Source of the DNA: Laburnicola sp. R22_1
Taxonomy: Eukaryota > Ascomycota > Dothideomycetes > Pleosporales > Didymosphaeriaceae
Assembly (NCBI GenBank): GCA_014281115.1
Contig: JACONQ010000001.1
Coordinates: 3,162,001 to 3,226,000, forward strand
Reading direction: 5' to 3'
DNA length: 64,000 nt
In this document: positions 1-11,693 of the stretch, one piece after another
Layout: every line of letters starts with the position of its first letter
How positions within the stretch are numbered: position 1 is the first letter of the stretch
The notes under the pieces: model-generated
The model's database searches: none
The model's input: the letters and a program-made list of their open reading frames with translations, nothing else
What the model was told of the DNA's origin: nothing
Translations under genes and position numbers: made by a program

Positions 1-2
1 AT

Positions 3-1732
3 ATTTTCATCGAGAGAGCCGCCAGCTTTAGCACTGATTTCCCGAACTTGGACTTGGACATGATCGAGGTACAAGGCGATTGGTCCCACGAGTTCAACAG
101 AGTAAAGCGAAAAGTAGACTATGGCGAAACCACGTGAGTTCAATCTGCTCGAGTCTACACAATCACTTCACTGACGTCCACAGCTTCCGCAGCACCGAAG
201 GCTACAGCTCCCATCTCCACAACCCCTTCTTCGCTCTCGTCTCGCCCACCACCACCGAAAGCACAGGCGAAGCCTGGGGTTTCAACCTAGTCTGGACAGG
301 AAGTTTCGAAGCCACAGCGGAGCGCTTCTCAAACGGCTATGTCCGCGTCCTCCTCGGCCTCAACTCGTTCCACACCAGCATCAAAATCTCACCCGGCGCG
401 TCATTCAACTCCCCCGAAGCTGTCGCCGTCTACTCCTCCAAAGGCGTAGGCGGCATGTCCCGCTCCTTCCACGACCTCTACCGCAACCACCTCTCCCGCT
501 CGAAATTCACGCACCAAACCCGCCCCATCCTGCTCAACTCATGGGAAGGCCTCGCCTTCGACATCAACGAGACGTCACTGGTAAGTCTAGCCGGCGAAGC
601 AGAACACCTCGGCATCCAGCTCTTCGTCAACGACGACGGCTGGTTCGGCGTCGACTACCCCCGCGACAACGACACCCTCGGCCTCGGCGACTGGACGCCC
701 AACCCCGCCAAATTCCCCTCCGGCCTAGGCCCCTACGTCGCCCAAGTGACAAACTACACCGTCCTGAACTCCTCCCAACCCCTCCAGTTCGGCATCTGGG
801 TCGAGCCCGAAATGGTCAACCCAAACTCGACCCTCTACCACGACCACCCAGACTGGGTCCTCGCAGCCGGCAAACATGCCCGCACCCTCACGCGCAACCA
901 ACTCATCCTCAACGTCGCCCTCCCCCAAGTCCAAGACTTCATCATCACCACCGTCTCCCGCATCCTCGACTCGGCCACAATCTCCTACGTAAAATGGGAC
1001 AACAACCGCGCCATGCACGAGCTCTCCCACCCATCCGACCAATACGCCTACACGCTCGGGCTCTACGCCGTCATCGACGCCCTCACAACGCGCTACCCAG
1101 ACGTCCTCTTCGAAGGCTGCGCCTCGGGCGGCGGCCGCTTCGACGCGGGGCTGCTGCACTACTGGCCGCAGCACTGGACATCCGATAACACGGATGCCGC
1201 GGACAGGCTTACCATCCAGCTTGGCACGTCCCTCGTTTACCCGCCGTCCGCTATGGGGTGCCATATTTCCAAGGCGCCGAACGGGTTTAATGGCCGCAAT
1301 ACGAGCATCGAGTTCCGTGCGCACGTCGCACTCATGTGCGGCTCGTTCGGCCTCGAACTTAACCCCGAGGACCTCACTGCGCACGAGAGATCCGCCATCC
1401 CGGATATCATGGCGCTAGCAAAGCGCGTGAATCCCCTCGTTATCGAAGGGTCGTTCTACCGTCTTGCGCTCCCGGATGACTCGGAGTGGCCGGCGGTGCA
1501 GTTCGTGTCTGGAGATGGGAGCGAAAGCGTCGTCTTTGCGTTTCAGATGAAGTATACGGTTAAGCCTGCGCCGGGGCCGGTGAGGCTACAGGGGTTGGAC
1601 AAGGAAGCGAGGTATGTTAATGATTGGGATAATGGGACGTATAGTGGGTCGACGTATATGAATGGCGGGGTTAATGTGGCGTGGGGGAGGGGGGATTATT
1701 TGAGTAGGGTGATTTGGTTGAGGAGGGTGTGA
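3..1732 (+). CDS. GH36 alpha-galactosidase, 3' part (5' end outside window)
   Basis: Secreted-type alpha-galactosidase that removes terminal alpha-1,6-galactose from melibiose, raffinose-type sugars and galactomannan. Coding is open from base 3 (frame reading [13 protein letters not shown]), stops for a 50-nt intron at 134-183 (GTGAGT..CACAG), and resumes at 184 to the TGA at 1730-1732, leaving about 559 residues here. The GH36 signature is clear: [19 protein letters not shown], the nucleophile motif YVKWDNNR (Asp in KWD) and the acid/base region [17 protein letters not shown]. Fungal GH36 enzymes of the AglC/AGL2 type have about 700-750 residues, so roughly the first 180 are missing to the left. 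Codon third positions are strongly C-rich, as in a well-expressed gene. Nothing suggests inactivation. Family assignment is firm; exact substrate preference is inferred. Confidence 0.93.
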
Positions 1733-2169
1733 GGGGATTTGTGGGTGGTGTTGAGATGGGAAGGAGGGAGGAAAAAAACAGACAAAAGGAAAAAGGAGGC
1801 GGCGAGTCGGGACTGTAATAAGGCAAAGTCCCTCTTGGTGAGAATAGCCTGATGAAAACGAATAAAAAAAAGTAAAAAGGCAAAAGTGTCTGTCTAGTAA
1901 AGTAAGTAGGACGGACAATGCCGACGGACGAGGATGATCGTTTGAAATTTTTAAAACTTATCTATACACTAGACGATCCGATCTGTAGCTCCTATTCAAT
2001 AAATACAACCAACCAGTCACGCATGCCACAAACACCAAGCGCACAGCTGAACCTACCTCCCCAAGCACCACCCTTCCACTTCAACTATTAATTAACATAC
2101 CTATCACATTCCTTCTTCGTCTCAACCGGGTTACTACGTAGCGAGGGTCTTACACAGAAATCCAGCTCC
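1733..2169. other. Convergent intergenic spacer
   Basis: The spacer lies between the ends of the plus-strand galactosidase and the minus-strand nucleotidyltransferase gene. It is A-rich after the galactosidase stop, with polyadenylation-like AATAAA at about 1860 and 1998. No gene seen. It probably holds two 3' untranslated regions. Confidence 0.6.
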
Positions 2170-4305
2170 TCATCCAAGCACAACTGGGCTTTCAGTCAAC
2201 TCTGCTCCGTCGTCAAGCTCTATACCCCGGCGTTGTATAACCCTTGAACCAAGCATCATCAACATCCGATCCGGGTTGAACACCAGCTCACCCAGACGCA
2301 ACCTCAATGCTTCTCTATCTTCTGTATGCTCAGCTAGAAGCTTCCGCACCTGCGTCGAACTGACCGCTGGACGGCCCGCATCTACCGGGTACTCCCGGCC
2401 GCTGGGGAGAAACCAAAACACGCCTCCCACGGGACGAGATGCTTGCCAAACCACACCTTCGCCTTGGTGACATCGATGCATGATCGCTTTTAGGTCTTTG
2501 ATATACTGGAGCGTGTCTATGCTATGGGTCAGTGGATGGAAGGACGTTATGATCCGAGTTGGTTACTCACCTTCGCCCATGCACATCCTCTCGTCGCTAC
2601 CATCTTCTCCGCTCTTGGACTCGACAGCGCAACTCCCCACACCCTCGTCCCTATCCAAGGTCCCAAACCCAGGATATACCTGCGCTAATTTCCAGCACGG
2701 CCAACACAGCCAACACTCCTTCGTTCCCTTGACCCTCTTCCCCCCCTTCTTCGAACCCATCAATTTCCGCCACGCAAGACACCCCACCACCGACGCCGGG
2801 TGTCCATCCCCATCTCCACTATCGAGCAGCTTCGTACCCCTCGTGACGTCGCTACTAAGCAAACTGCCCGTCCCATAACTCCAGCTGGGTTCCTCCCCCA
2901 GCTTGATATGGTCCGCGCCTCGCAGCGCCGTAAACGACAGCTTGAAGCCTTTCCGCTCGGCCCTTCTTGTCATCTTCTCCATGCACGCTTTCAGACTATC
3001 CGACGACCCGGAGAACGTCCACGCGAACCGTCGAACAACGGCGTCATCCCACAGCTGCATCCGTTGCTCCTTAGTAAAACTGACGCCCATGTGGTTCTTC
3101 CCGTAGATGCGGTAGTCATCGTAGCAGTATATCAGCGCGCCGATGGTCTTGCTGTCCGTGCGTAGATATGCGTTTAGCAGCAGCTCGCGGTGCCCGCGGT
3201 GCGGGGGGTTAAAGCACCCCGCGTACACGAGCACGCGGTTGGAGCGGTCTTTGAGTAACACGGGAGTGGTGGTGGCGTTCGGCGGGCGCTCGAAGACGCG
3301 GGTGTTGCCGGAGCGATGATACACGCCGGTTTGAGCGCCGGCTTTGATGATGAGACGCTCTAGGCTGAGGGAGGTTGGAGTGCGTCGTCCGCAGTTTACT
3401 TTGAGGGAGCTGGTGTCGTTGTCCGAGTCTGTGTCCTTGGTTGGTGGGTTGAGCTTGTTGTCTTGAAGCCGTGTAGCAGGCTCTTCTTCGTGGTCGAGTT
3501 TTCGTTTGAGGCTGGCATGATTCTCCTGCTGCTCGAATTCCGCAGCCTCGTGATGCAAGGCTGAGAGGTCCTCGGCCAGCTCCTTCTTCTCTTCTTCCGC
3601 CTCCTCATATTCCTCGTCAGGCTCTGTGTCGTCGTCCTCTTCGTCGTCTACTGCCCCATTATTCATCTCCTCGCCGTCAACCTCTCGCTCTCCAGGCTTC
3701 TCTTCCTCGGCGCCTTCCCCTTTAATTTCTCCTTCCGCCTCATTCCCCAGCACTCCCTGTTCTCCAACTGCACATTCTAGACGTTGAACGCTACCCTGCT
3801 CTGGTCCGTGGACATCACCAGGATTCCGTACACACAGCTGGGTATAACCTTCTTCAACGCAAGATCGCTCCCTCATATCCACTTGCGTTTCAACAACCAA
3901 GTCTGGTCCACCGCCTTCGGGTGGGTGTTGAGATATTTTGGCTGCACTATTTATCGCCTCGTCGTCTTTAGGTTTCCAGCTTGGTTCAGCTTTGGGCAGC
4001 TTCTCTCTTGGGTGCCTTGGTTCGCGTTCTGGAGGCGGCTGTTGATCCAATCTGGTGATGTGATGGGTTGCAGCGTCGTCGTCGTCGGCGGGCTCCGCGG
4101 CCATGTCTGTGGACGGCGGTTCCGTCGTCTCGGCAGCATGCTTGATTGTGTTTTCTTGGGGTATTTCTTGTTCGGACTCAATAGCTGGGACTTGGTGAGA
4201 GTGCTGTTCCACCTCGATCGCATCCTCTATCGCACGCTCTTCGAGCAGGTGCTGTTCCGATTCGCCATGGTCCACCGCGCACCCGTGTTCCATATCGCCC
4301 GCCAA
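2170..4305 (-). CDS. Nucleotidyltransferase-fold protein (NMNAT/cytidylyltransferase-like) with acidic N-terminus
   Basis: Two exons on the minus strand: 4305-2571 and 2516-2170, with a 54-nt intron (2570-2517, GTGAGT..CATAG). The first AG in the acceptor region would give an in-frame stop, so the second is used. The product is about 693 residues. Residues 1-330 are low-complexity and very acidic (long E/D runs) and probably disordered. The C-terminal third carries YAGCFNPPHRGHREL, the GxFxPxHxGH nucleotide-binding motif of HIGH-type nucleotidyltransferases. In the second exon SSTQVRKLL matches the family's ISSTxxR motif. Known members transfer AMP or CMP to NMN or similar substrates; the substrate here cannot be read from sequence. 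It resembles the poorly characterised fungal Nmnat-like proteins rather than canonical short NMNAT. The start is the first Met; a second Met four codons on is equally possible. Confidence 0.82.
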
Positions 4306-5270
4306 AGTGCGGCGTGCAAAACAAACGCGTGGTACGGCGTAGGTGATGGGTGGGCGTTAGCGACCAAAGGTGAGGGCGGGAAAAAAAGTTTGTTACACGC
4401 GGCAAAGGTTGCACGGCGTCAAAAAGCTGGAGGCGTCGACGAATGAGGCATGGCAGGGAGGAAGGCGCGCAGCCAGCACCACTGGAGGTGCACGACTTGG
4501 ATAGTGAAAGGACTGATAGAAAGAACCATGGGCGGCAGCTGTTAGGAAGAAGGGGGAGAAGGTGCTGAATACGTATGCTTGAGGAGGGAGCATGGTTGGG
4601 CACGGGAGACACGGGGAAGGCGACGCGGTGGTTACGCGCGCCCTGGTTCTCTCCAGGGCTCCAGGGCTGGCGCGCTATCACGTGCATGAGTTGGGGGGGC
4701 CCTGGGAGGGGTGCCGGGGCACGGACCGTACAAAGTGTGAATACCTAGGTACGCTGCAATGCGCGTGATGTGGACTGTGGCTGTGTATCATATGTTGATG
4801 TCATATGCAGGAAGCCGGCACACACGGCACTGTCACAACCTGCTGAACAGGCAGGATGGCGGCCTTTGAGCATCCTGGATGGACCCGTACCTGGTGTTGG
4901 GGTCAGAGATGTCGACGTGAATGAAGTTGGCCTGCACGCGCCCCGCCTGTTCCCGGTTACGCGCGCTAAGCCTCACGTCACGTCGTCACCGGTGGCCAGC
5001 GACAACCAGGGCTGCAAACAGCGGCCAATAACAGCACATGGACAAGCGGGTGCAGGTGGCGCAGGTGCCGTGATGATCACATTCAGCTCGGGCTCCAGCT
5101 TGCGCTTGCTCACGCTCCTCGCAGGTTAATCTCCCTCAGCTATTTGACACGCCACTCAGCACACTCAACACACTTCTACTTCCAAATACCAGCTCCTCGA
5201 TCCATTCTACCGCTCCACCACCTCACTCGACAGCACCCGCACACAAGCCAGCTCCCCCAACAACCAAACC
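4306..5270. promoter_or_regulatory. Divergent promoter region
   Basis: About 965 bp separates the start of the minus-strand nucleotidyltransferase gene from the plus-strand vWA gene, so it should contain both promoters. It contains a TACCTAGGTA palindrome at 4742-4751. A pyrimidine-rich, C/A-rich run (CTCCACCACCTCACTCGAC region) just before the vWA start is typical of fungal core promoters. No convincing gene seen. Confidence 0.5.
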
Positions 5271-7698
5271 ATGGGAGTAAGTCGACGCGCAGGGCTGCCC
5301 CTCACTGCCCCGCGATCCAGGCATCCACGTCATCGTCATCGGACGCGGTGCTAACAGCGCGCAGCTCGCCAGCAAGTTCGCCGCCGCCGCAGGTCCTCCT
5401 GCTGCCGCCGGCTTTCCTCCCCAAGGCCAAGCCCCGCAAGGCGGCCCCGGTGGTTATGTGAGTGCATTCCTGCTGCTGTGAAGCCAGGAGCCCCCAGTGT
5501 TCGCCGTGCTAACCGGTCACCTTTCAGCCTGGGCAATCGTACCAAGCCTACCCAGGCGGCGGGGCTCCCCCTCAGGTAAGCGCAATTTTCATTTATGTGT
5601 TTTCGTCCTGCCGTCACCACCCTGCTCGCATCATCGCCGTCCTTTACCTGCACAACTGCAAACGACCAGCGCCTCACGCATCCGCCTGTTTGGACCTTGC
5701 TTGCCTGGACGGACGCGACTGCCCACTTGCCCGTCTATGCGACTTCCTCGTTTGGACGCGACTACCTAAATACTCCCGCACGCGCTTCCTCGTGTACATT
5801 ACTCTGCTTCACCTCCACCATGGCCAACTACGGCGGCTATCAGCAATACAACTACGCGACTCCTAACAATGGCTATCAGTCACCAATGCCTCAAGGAAAC
5901 CCACCTATTCCCCCGCCTTATCCCTCGCCTTCCGCCCAGCCTCTCTCCGCCTCGCACTCTCCGTATCAGTCACAGTCTGGCTACAACAGGCCCCCACCGC
6001 CACCGCCAGGGCAGCCGCAGTCGCCGTACCCAGGCCAAATGCAACAGCCTTACCAGCAACCCTACGGAGCCCAGCAGAATCAATACCAACAACAGTATCA
6101 ATCCTATGGACAGAGCCAATATGGACAGGGCCAATATGGCCAACAGCCACCTTATGGAAACCCCTATGTCCGTACTTTCCTATGTGGTGTTTGCTATCGA
6201 AGGATCACAAGGCGGATGAACAGTTTTTCTGGTTGCCTTGGTGGTCGATGCAAAGCTTAGCTCATGTCTCATATAATTGTGAATGCACGCTGACAGTTGA
6301 TTACAGGGCAAACCTCAGGGACAGCAATACGGCGCTCCGGGTCAACAGCAACAGTACGGAGCTCCACCTCCCGGTGGCCAGTACGGAGCACCCCAGCAAC
6401 AGGCGGTGAGCACTGTCCATCTCCGGCTGTGTTCAAATCCACTAACACCAATATTAGGGTCCACCCGGTGATGCCAACGCATACCGACAGCTCCTACAGG
6501 CGTGTATTCAGGAAAGGAACCTGCAGCATTTCTACCCGCAAGGCTCTCCGATCGTAGAGCAGATCGCCCAGCGCGCACCTCAGCAGGTCGGCCAGGTCAT
6601 CTCGGCATGGAAGCTGCCCAAGGAGCTTGCGAATGACATCGTAAAGCTGGCCTTGTATGATATCATACTATATGTTGGTGCGTGGAAGATCAAAACAAAT
6701 TCTATAGCCTCAACTAACCCAGCGCTTAGATGATTCGGGCTCAATGCAGTTTGAAGAAGGCGGAGAGCGAATCAAGGACCTGAAGGTCATTCTCGAGCGG
6801 GTCGCGTTCGCAGCGACACTCTTTGACTCCGACGGCATCAGCGTGCGATTCATGAACACCGATCTACCTCCGAACATGCAAGACAACGTGTCCACCGAAG
6901 CCCATATTAACAACATTATGAACGGCGTTCAATTCAAGGGCCTCACTCCCATGGGAACGAGTTTGAAGAGGAAGGTCGTCGACGAGCTCATTGGCAAGGC
7001 CCGCGCGAACCAGTTGAGGAAGCCTGCGCTTGTCATCACCATTACGGACGGGCAACCGGCTGGCGAGCCTCAAGATGCCGTTTTCAAGACCATCAGGGAG
7101 GCGGTCAATGCCTTGCCCCCAGGTGGCATTGCTTTCCAGTTTGCGCAGGTTGGGAATGACCAGACGGCCCGGCAGTTCCTTGGCAAGCTGGACGAGGACC
7201 CTGATATCGGAAGGCTTGTTGATTGCACTTCGAGTGAGTTCAAAGCTGGCGAATTTTTGATACAAGCTGACGTTCGTAGATTTCGAGAACGAACAAGAAG
7301 AGATGATGAAGGCCATTCCCCCGGTCGATATGACTCCAGACATGTGGATGATGAAACTCCTTCTCGGCGCGATCGATTCGAGCTACGATGCCAAAGATGA
7401 GCGAACCAAGTCAGGGGCCGGCGGATACGGAGCGCCTCCACAGCAGGGATATGGATATGGTCAGGCTATGGGAGGATATGGAGGTCCGCCCCCTCAGCAG
7501 TATGGCCAACAGCAGCAATATCCGCCTCCAGGTCAATACCCTCCTCAAGGACAGCCGCCCCATGGCCAGCAGCAGCAATACCCTCAAGGACAGCCGCCCC
7601 ATGGCCAGCAATACGGAGCGCCTCCTCAGCAAGGTCGAGGTGGTGGTTATCCTGGGCAGGCTCAGTACGGTGCGCCTCCTCCGGGTGGGCGTTACTAG
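5271..7698 (+). CDS. vWA-domain protein with Q/P/G/Y-rich N- and C-terminal tails
   Basis: A conserved fungal protein with a von Willebrand factor A fold. Eight exons read consistently: 5271-5276 (ATGGGA only), 5365-5457, 5528-5575, 5844-6167, 6307-6405, 6458-6677, 6730-7233 and 7280-7698, giving about 570 residues. The first half is low-complexity P/Q/Y/G repeats. The middle holds a helical region (DANAYRQLLQ..FYPQG) and then the vWA domain with the MIDAS metal site DDSGSM, the later Thr of LTPMGT and the Asp of ITDGQPAGEP. The C-tail is again QQYPPxGQ-rich, resembling self-associating linkers. The vWA core and WMMKLLLGAIDSSYD end match a widespread family lacking an assigned role. The intron-4 donor (GTCCGT) is unusual but keeps frame. 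An alternative start with a good context (ATG at 5820, MANYGGYQQ) joins exon 4 in frame. Confidence 0.85.
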
Positions 7699-8348
7699 TA
7701 GCCGGCGGCCTTTGTAGGGGTATTTGTTGGTGTAGTCATGTTGGTGCCCAACGCTCTTGAAGGAGCCGTGGGTACACTCTACTGTATCGGAACGGAATCA
7801 TGCTAGGCATTCTTGAAAAATGCTCTACCAGGTGGTTTTAATGATAGGTAATTACTAGACTCAATTATGTCATGAAATAATACTTGTCCTAGTGACAAAC
7901 ATTAGCTGCGTTGTATGTGCGGTAAATGCAACGCCCAGATTAATTTATACGTTTCGGAACCCACAAGTTGGAACTAGACGAATTACAACGCTTGCGTACA
8001 ATTATGCTAATACAAGACTAGAGATGTTGAGTTAGAATGCCACTCCACAGGCGCGATTAGAAATAGGGTGGCAGCGAGGAAAGCGGATGTCGTGGTAGCT
8101 TACTAAAATTATAGTAGAAGACCTTTAGATGTGCATACGTAAGCAATGACTAGGCTATGCGGGTATAAATGCTCACGTGTACTCCCAAAGCGGACTAACC
8201 TCCGACCACTAGTCTTGTTAGGGACAAGACGAAATCAACACCGAACATCCACACTGCATCAGCTCACATCCCATGCCGTCTCCACCCGCACTCTTCGTCT
8301 TGACTACTCGAGTTCACAGGACGCGCATGAGCTCAATACCTTTCTCGA
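7699..8348 (+). promoter_or_regulatory. Intergenic region with TATA box and E-box before the TF gene
   Basis: This holds the 3' region of the vWA gene and the promoter of the next gene. TATAAAT lies at 8164-8170, followed by the E-box-like palindrome CACGTG at 8174-8179, about 180 bp before the regulator's ATG. Nothing else recognisable. Confidence 0.5.
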
Positions 8349-10001
8349 ATGCGTCAAACGCTTCGCCGCTCGTGTGCCGCATGCGCGAAATCAAAGCTCG
8401 CCTGCGACCTAAGCACGCCACGATGCTCTCGGTGCGCGAAGCGCAAAGCCGAATGCGTATACGCCAACGAACCCTTGACAGCACTACCGGTCGCTGTGCA
8501 GTGGCATCATGACATAACGATACGGTCGCCGGAGGCTTCTTCTAGCTCTTTAACCACTTACCGACCTGGAATGGCGGATCTGGACCCCTTCGACTCGTAT
8601 CCGCACACGCGACTACCCCGAGAACATGTCCAACGACTTATCCATGGATGTACGTGTTCGCGCGTATCACGGGACGTGCCAGAGCTTAACTGAACAGCCT
8701 AGTTCTGCACAAAATCGCTTTCCAGTACTATCCGCTAGACCTTAGCACGACTTCGAATCCGTTCCTCATTTCATGGTGGTGAGTCATCCTAATACGCAAT
8801 GCTTTCGATGATATAGTCTTCACGTATTAACTCTCTGTAGGCCGCTTGCTCTGGGTGACCCTGCGTTGTTCCATGTTTCACTCCAGACGGCATGTCTCGA
8901 CGAGGAACTTTGGGCGCAGAAAGGATTCCAGACATCGGAACTGTTGATGGCTGATTCTGTGGCTCTGCTCCGACGAAAGGTCGAAGACACGTCACTGGCC
9001 ATTCAAGATGGAACGATGAACTCGGTCATCACGCTGGCCGCGATAGAAGTGAGGATATCCCCTATATTCATATCAACTCTCCCCCTTTGCGACCACTCGT
9101 ACTGACATGTTGCGCTTCTCAGTTCGGCAAAGGCAACCTTGAAGTCAGCAAGATGCACGTCGACGGCGTCAAAAGACTAGTAAACATCCGAGGCGGCATC
9201 AACGGAGTGCGGCAAACAAGCCCTCTTACCGCAAGAATGGTCAGCTGGTAGGACTCCACGCGCTCCTCAGATTTCAACCACTTATGCCTATCCAGGGTAT
9301 CCATGCTCATCATGCGCCAGCCCCAGTTCGAAGCCCAAGACGATCTCGGCACAGGATGCGGCATCCCCCCAATACCCGAGTGGCAGCTCGACCCCACAGC
9401 TCCTTTCTACGACGACACGCCGTACCTAAATGGACCCGACATAGACCCCACGACCAGAAACGTCTTCCTCCGCCTCCGCAACGTCTTCCACCAAGCGCAA
9501 AACACACCGCTCGCGCCCACGCGTCTCCACGATCTAGCCTCCTTCGTCATCCACCGCCTTCTCTCCATCCCAGAAACAACACACTACCTATCCCCCCTCT
9601 CAGAATGCATCCGCTACGCCCTCGTCTCCTACATGTTCATCGTCCAAGGCCCAACGTACTACTCCCACGCCGTCATCTTAGACACCATCACCGCGAGGTA
9701 CGTCGGCCATCTGCAGCAGCTGGAATCCAGTCTGCGCGCGTACGATGCGCTCGACGTGTGGCTTCTTGCGATTGGGCTGGTGGCGGCGAGCGGGACGGCG
9801 CGGTATCCGTGGTTCGTGGGTCAGGCGAGGGTCGTGGCTGCGTCGTTGGAGTTGAGCGGGTGGGAGGATGCGTTGGCGAGGGTGGAGAGTGTGTTGTGGT
9901 TGGATGGGCCAAGGGGGGAGGCGGTTTTTGGGCCGCATTGGGAGGGCGTGGTTGGTGGCGGGGAGTGGGTGGGGGTGTTGGAGGGGGTGAGGGGAGGGTG
10001 A
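8349..10001 (+). CDS. Zn2Cys6 fungal-specific transcription factor
   Basis: A nuclear DNA-binding regulator. Five exons: 8349-8649, 8703-8778, 8841-9048, 9123-9247 and 9296-10001 (introns 49-74 nt, all GT..AG), giving about 471 residues. The N-terminus has the zinc binuclear cluster CAACAKSKLACDLSTPRC..C with spacing C-x2-C-x6-C-x6-C-x2-C-x6-C at residues 9-36 and a basic stretch AKRKAEC. The remainder is a helical middle-homology-type region (WPLALGDPALFHVSLQTAC, SVITLAAIEFGKGN, HVDGVKRLVNIRGG) of the kind in DUF3468 / fungal_trans_2 regulators. It is at the short end for the class. The C-terminus is Gly/Val-rich and drawn from a G/T-rich stretch, so the last 30 residues may be poorly conserved. 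No neighbouring biosynthetic cluster points to a target pathway. Confidence 0.85.
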
Positions 10002-11693
10002 GGGGAGGGCGAGGGGAGAGGTGGGAAGAGAGTCTGAGTCTAGATGACCAATACGAAAAGCCACTCACTCCATTGCCACCGCCACGCCGAACATGACGTT
10101 TCTCGTGACGTAAACAGAGAGCCATGCAAGCAACGTCGCTGAAAGCCCAGCCCCCGGACGCGACGCGGCGTAGTATCAATACAACAGAGCAGGCCAGGCT
10201 CTTGCGGTGCGGCTTGCTTGCCTATGTATGCAACTGACTTCTCGAAGCTTGCTGCTAATTAATTGGTTGATCATCGAGAAAGGTTAACGTTCTAAACACA
10301 ACTGTGGCTACTATTCTGGTAGCGTAGCGCGATAGAACCGAGCTTGCTTCTCAAATACATAAATATTATCACGCATATACATATTTACGCTAAACTCCCC
10401 ACCCACCCCAGCACCTCACCTATCCGATGACGACCGAGGACTATGTACGTATGCAGTCGATTAAGAACCGCGTACCACACACTCACTATCCACGGCATCC
10501 GAAGCTACATACATGCCCGTCTCTAGTAGACGAGGCTGCACCACAGGTAGGTACGTTGGCTGTTTTATTTATGGATAATTGGAGTAGCATGGCACAAGGC
10601 CTGCCTACGTCTGCGTTTATGAAGGTAGGAAGACAGATGATGGATTGGATTGCATGCACTGCACGGACGCGGAGGAATTGCAGTGGAACTCCGGCCCGGG
10701 TGTGGAGAGTCTTGTTAAGTTGCATTGCGGTGCGTTGGAGGATGACATGTTATGGTACTGACTGCGTGGAGGTTGTTGTGGTGTTGGTGTGAGGTGGAGG
10801 TGGGTGATGAATGGTGGGGGTGGATGGGCTGCTGTGTTGGTAGGTAGGTAGGTAGGTAGGCGTGTTCTCTCTCTGTTATTTAGGCTTGCCTGTGGAGAGA
10901 AGGGCGAGTAAGATGGAATGTGGGACTCGGAGCGGAAGGAGGTTTGTGTACTTGGCTGGAGGTTTTGAGGAAGAGCGGTAGATGAGGGAGGTAAAGTTTG
11001 CAAGGGGAGTGGGAGGGGAATAGCGAAGCGGATGGGGTTGGATAGGTGGTGGGGGAATTAGGTGTGTGGAGAGGGGAAGTTGTGGTTTTGGGGGATGGGG
11101 GATGGGATGGAGGGGTTTAGTGATGGCTACGTAGAAGGTGTGGTGGTTTGAGATGAGTGGATTGCTGGAGTGAGGTTAAGGATGGAATGGGCTGGGGGGA
11201 TATGAAATGCGCACGGAAAGGGTTGAGGCTTGGGGGTTGAGGTGGAAGGAGTCGGGGTGGATTTTGAGGGAAGGTAAGATGTAATAACGTCTTAAATTGG
11301 GTGGCTGTTCTAACAGATAAGTTTTCCAAGGGGATCTGACTTGGAGGAGAGCTATGGTTTGTGCTAAATCAGTTTAAAAGCGCGGAGGAGTCTGTGATAT
11401 TGGGTAAAGAAGTAGAAATATTAGCTGCAGGCGACTGTTGTAGGCTCGTGAGGACACAAGCGCCAATTCGGAGGCTGAGTCTGCTATTTAGAAAGTATTC
11501 ATCGGTCTCGTACAGCTGTTTTCAACCTTATTCGCTTTGAGGAGTTTTATTCCCCAACGATGCTGATAGTGATAATCATAGCGGTGATTGAAGACACTTC
11601 TCTCGGTAGTCGGATGGGGCAAGCGAAACTGACGCGACGCCACACCTCACTTTTATTCTATTTCCATGTCAAAGCTTATCAATTTCGGTCCTT
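10002..11693. other. Gene-poor spacer with strong strand asymmetry
   Basis: No gene I can support. From about 10790 to 11290 the plus strand is extremely G/T/A-rich and C-poor, so the minus strand is C/A-rich. Short open frames on the minus strand here (for example 11003-10617) are Pro/Ser-rich artefacts of that composition. A TAGG microsatellite lies inside. Confidence 0.6.
10839..10860. repeat. (GGTA)n microsatellite
   Basis: A perfect tetranucleotide run of GGTA, about five and a half copies, in the gene-poor spacer. Confidence 0.95.

Noticed and set aside
10617..11003. Pro/Ser-rich minus-strand open frame
   Set aside because: It follows from the C/A-rich bias of that strand and shows no domain or conserved motif.
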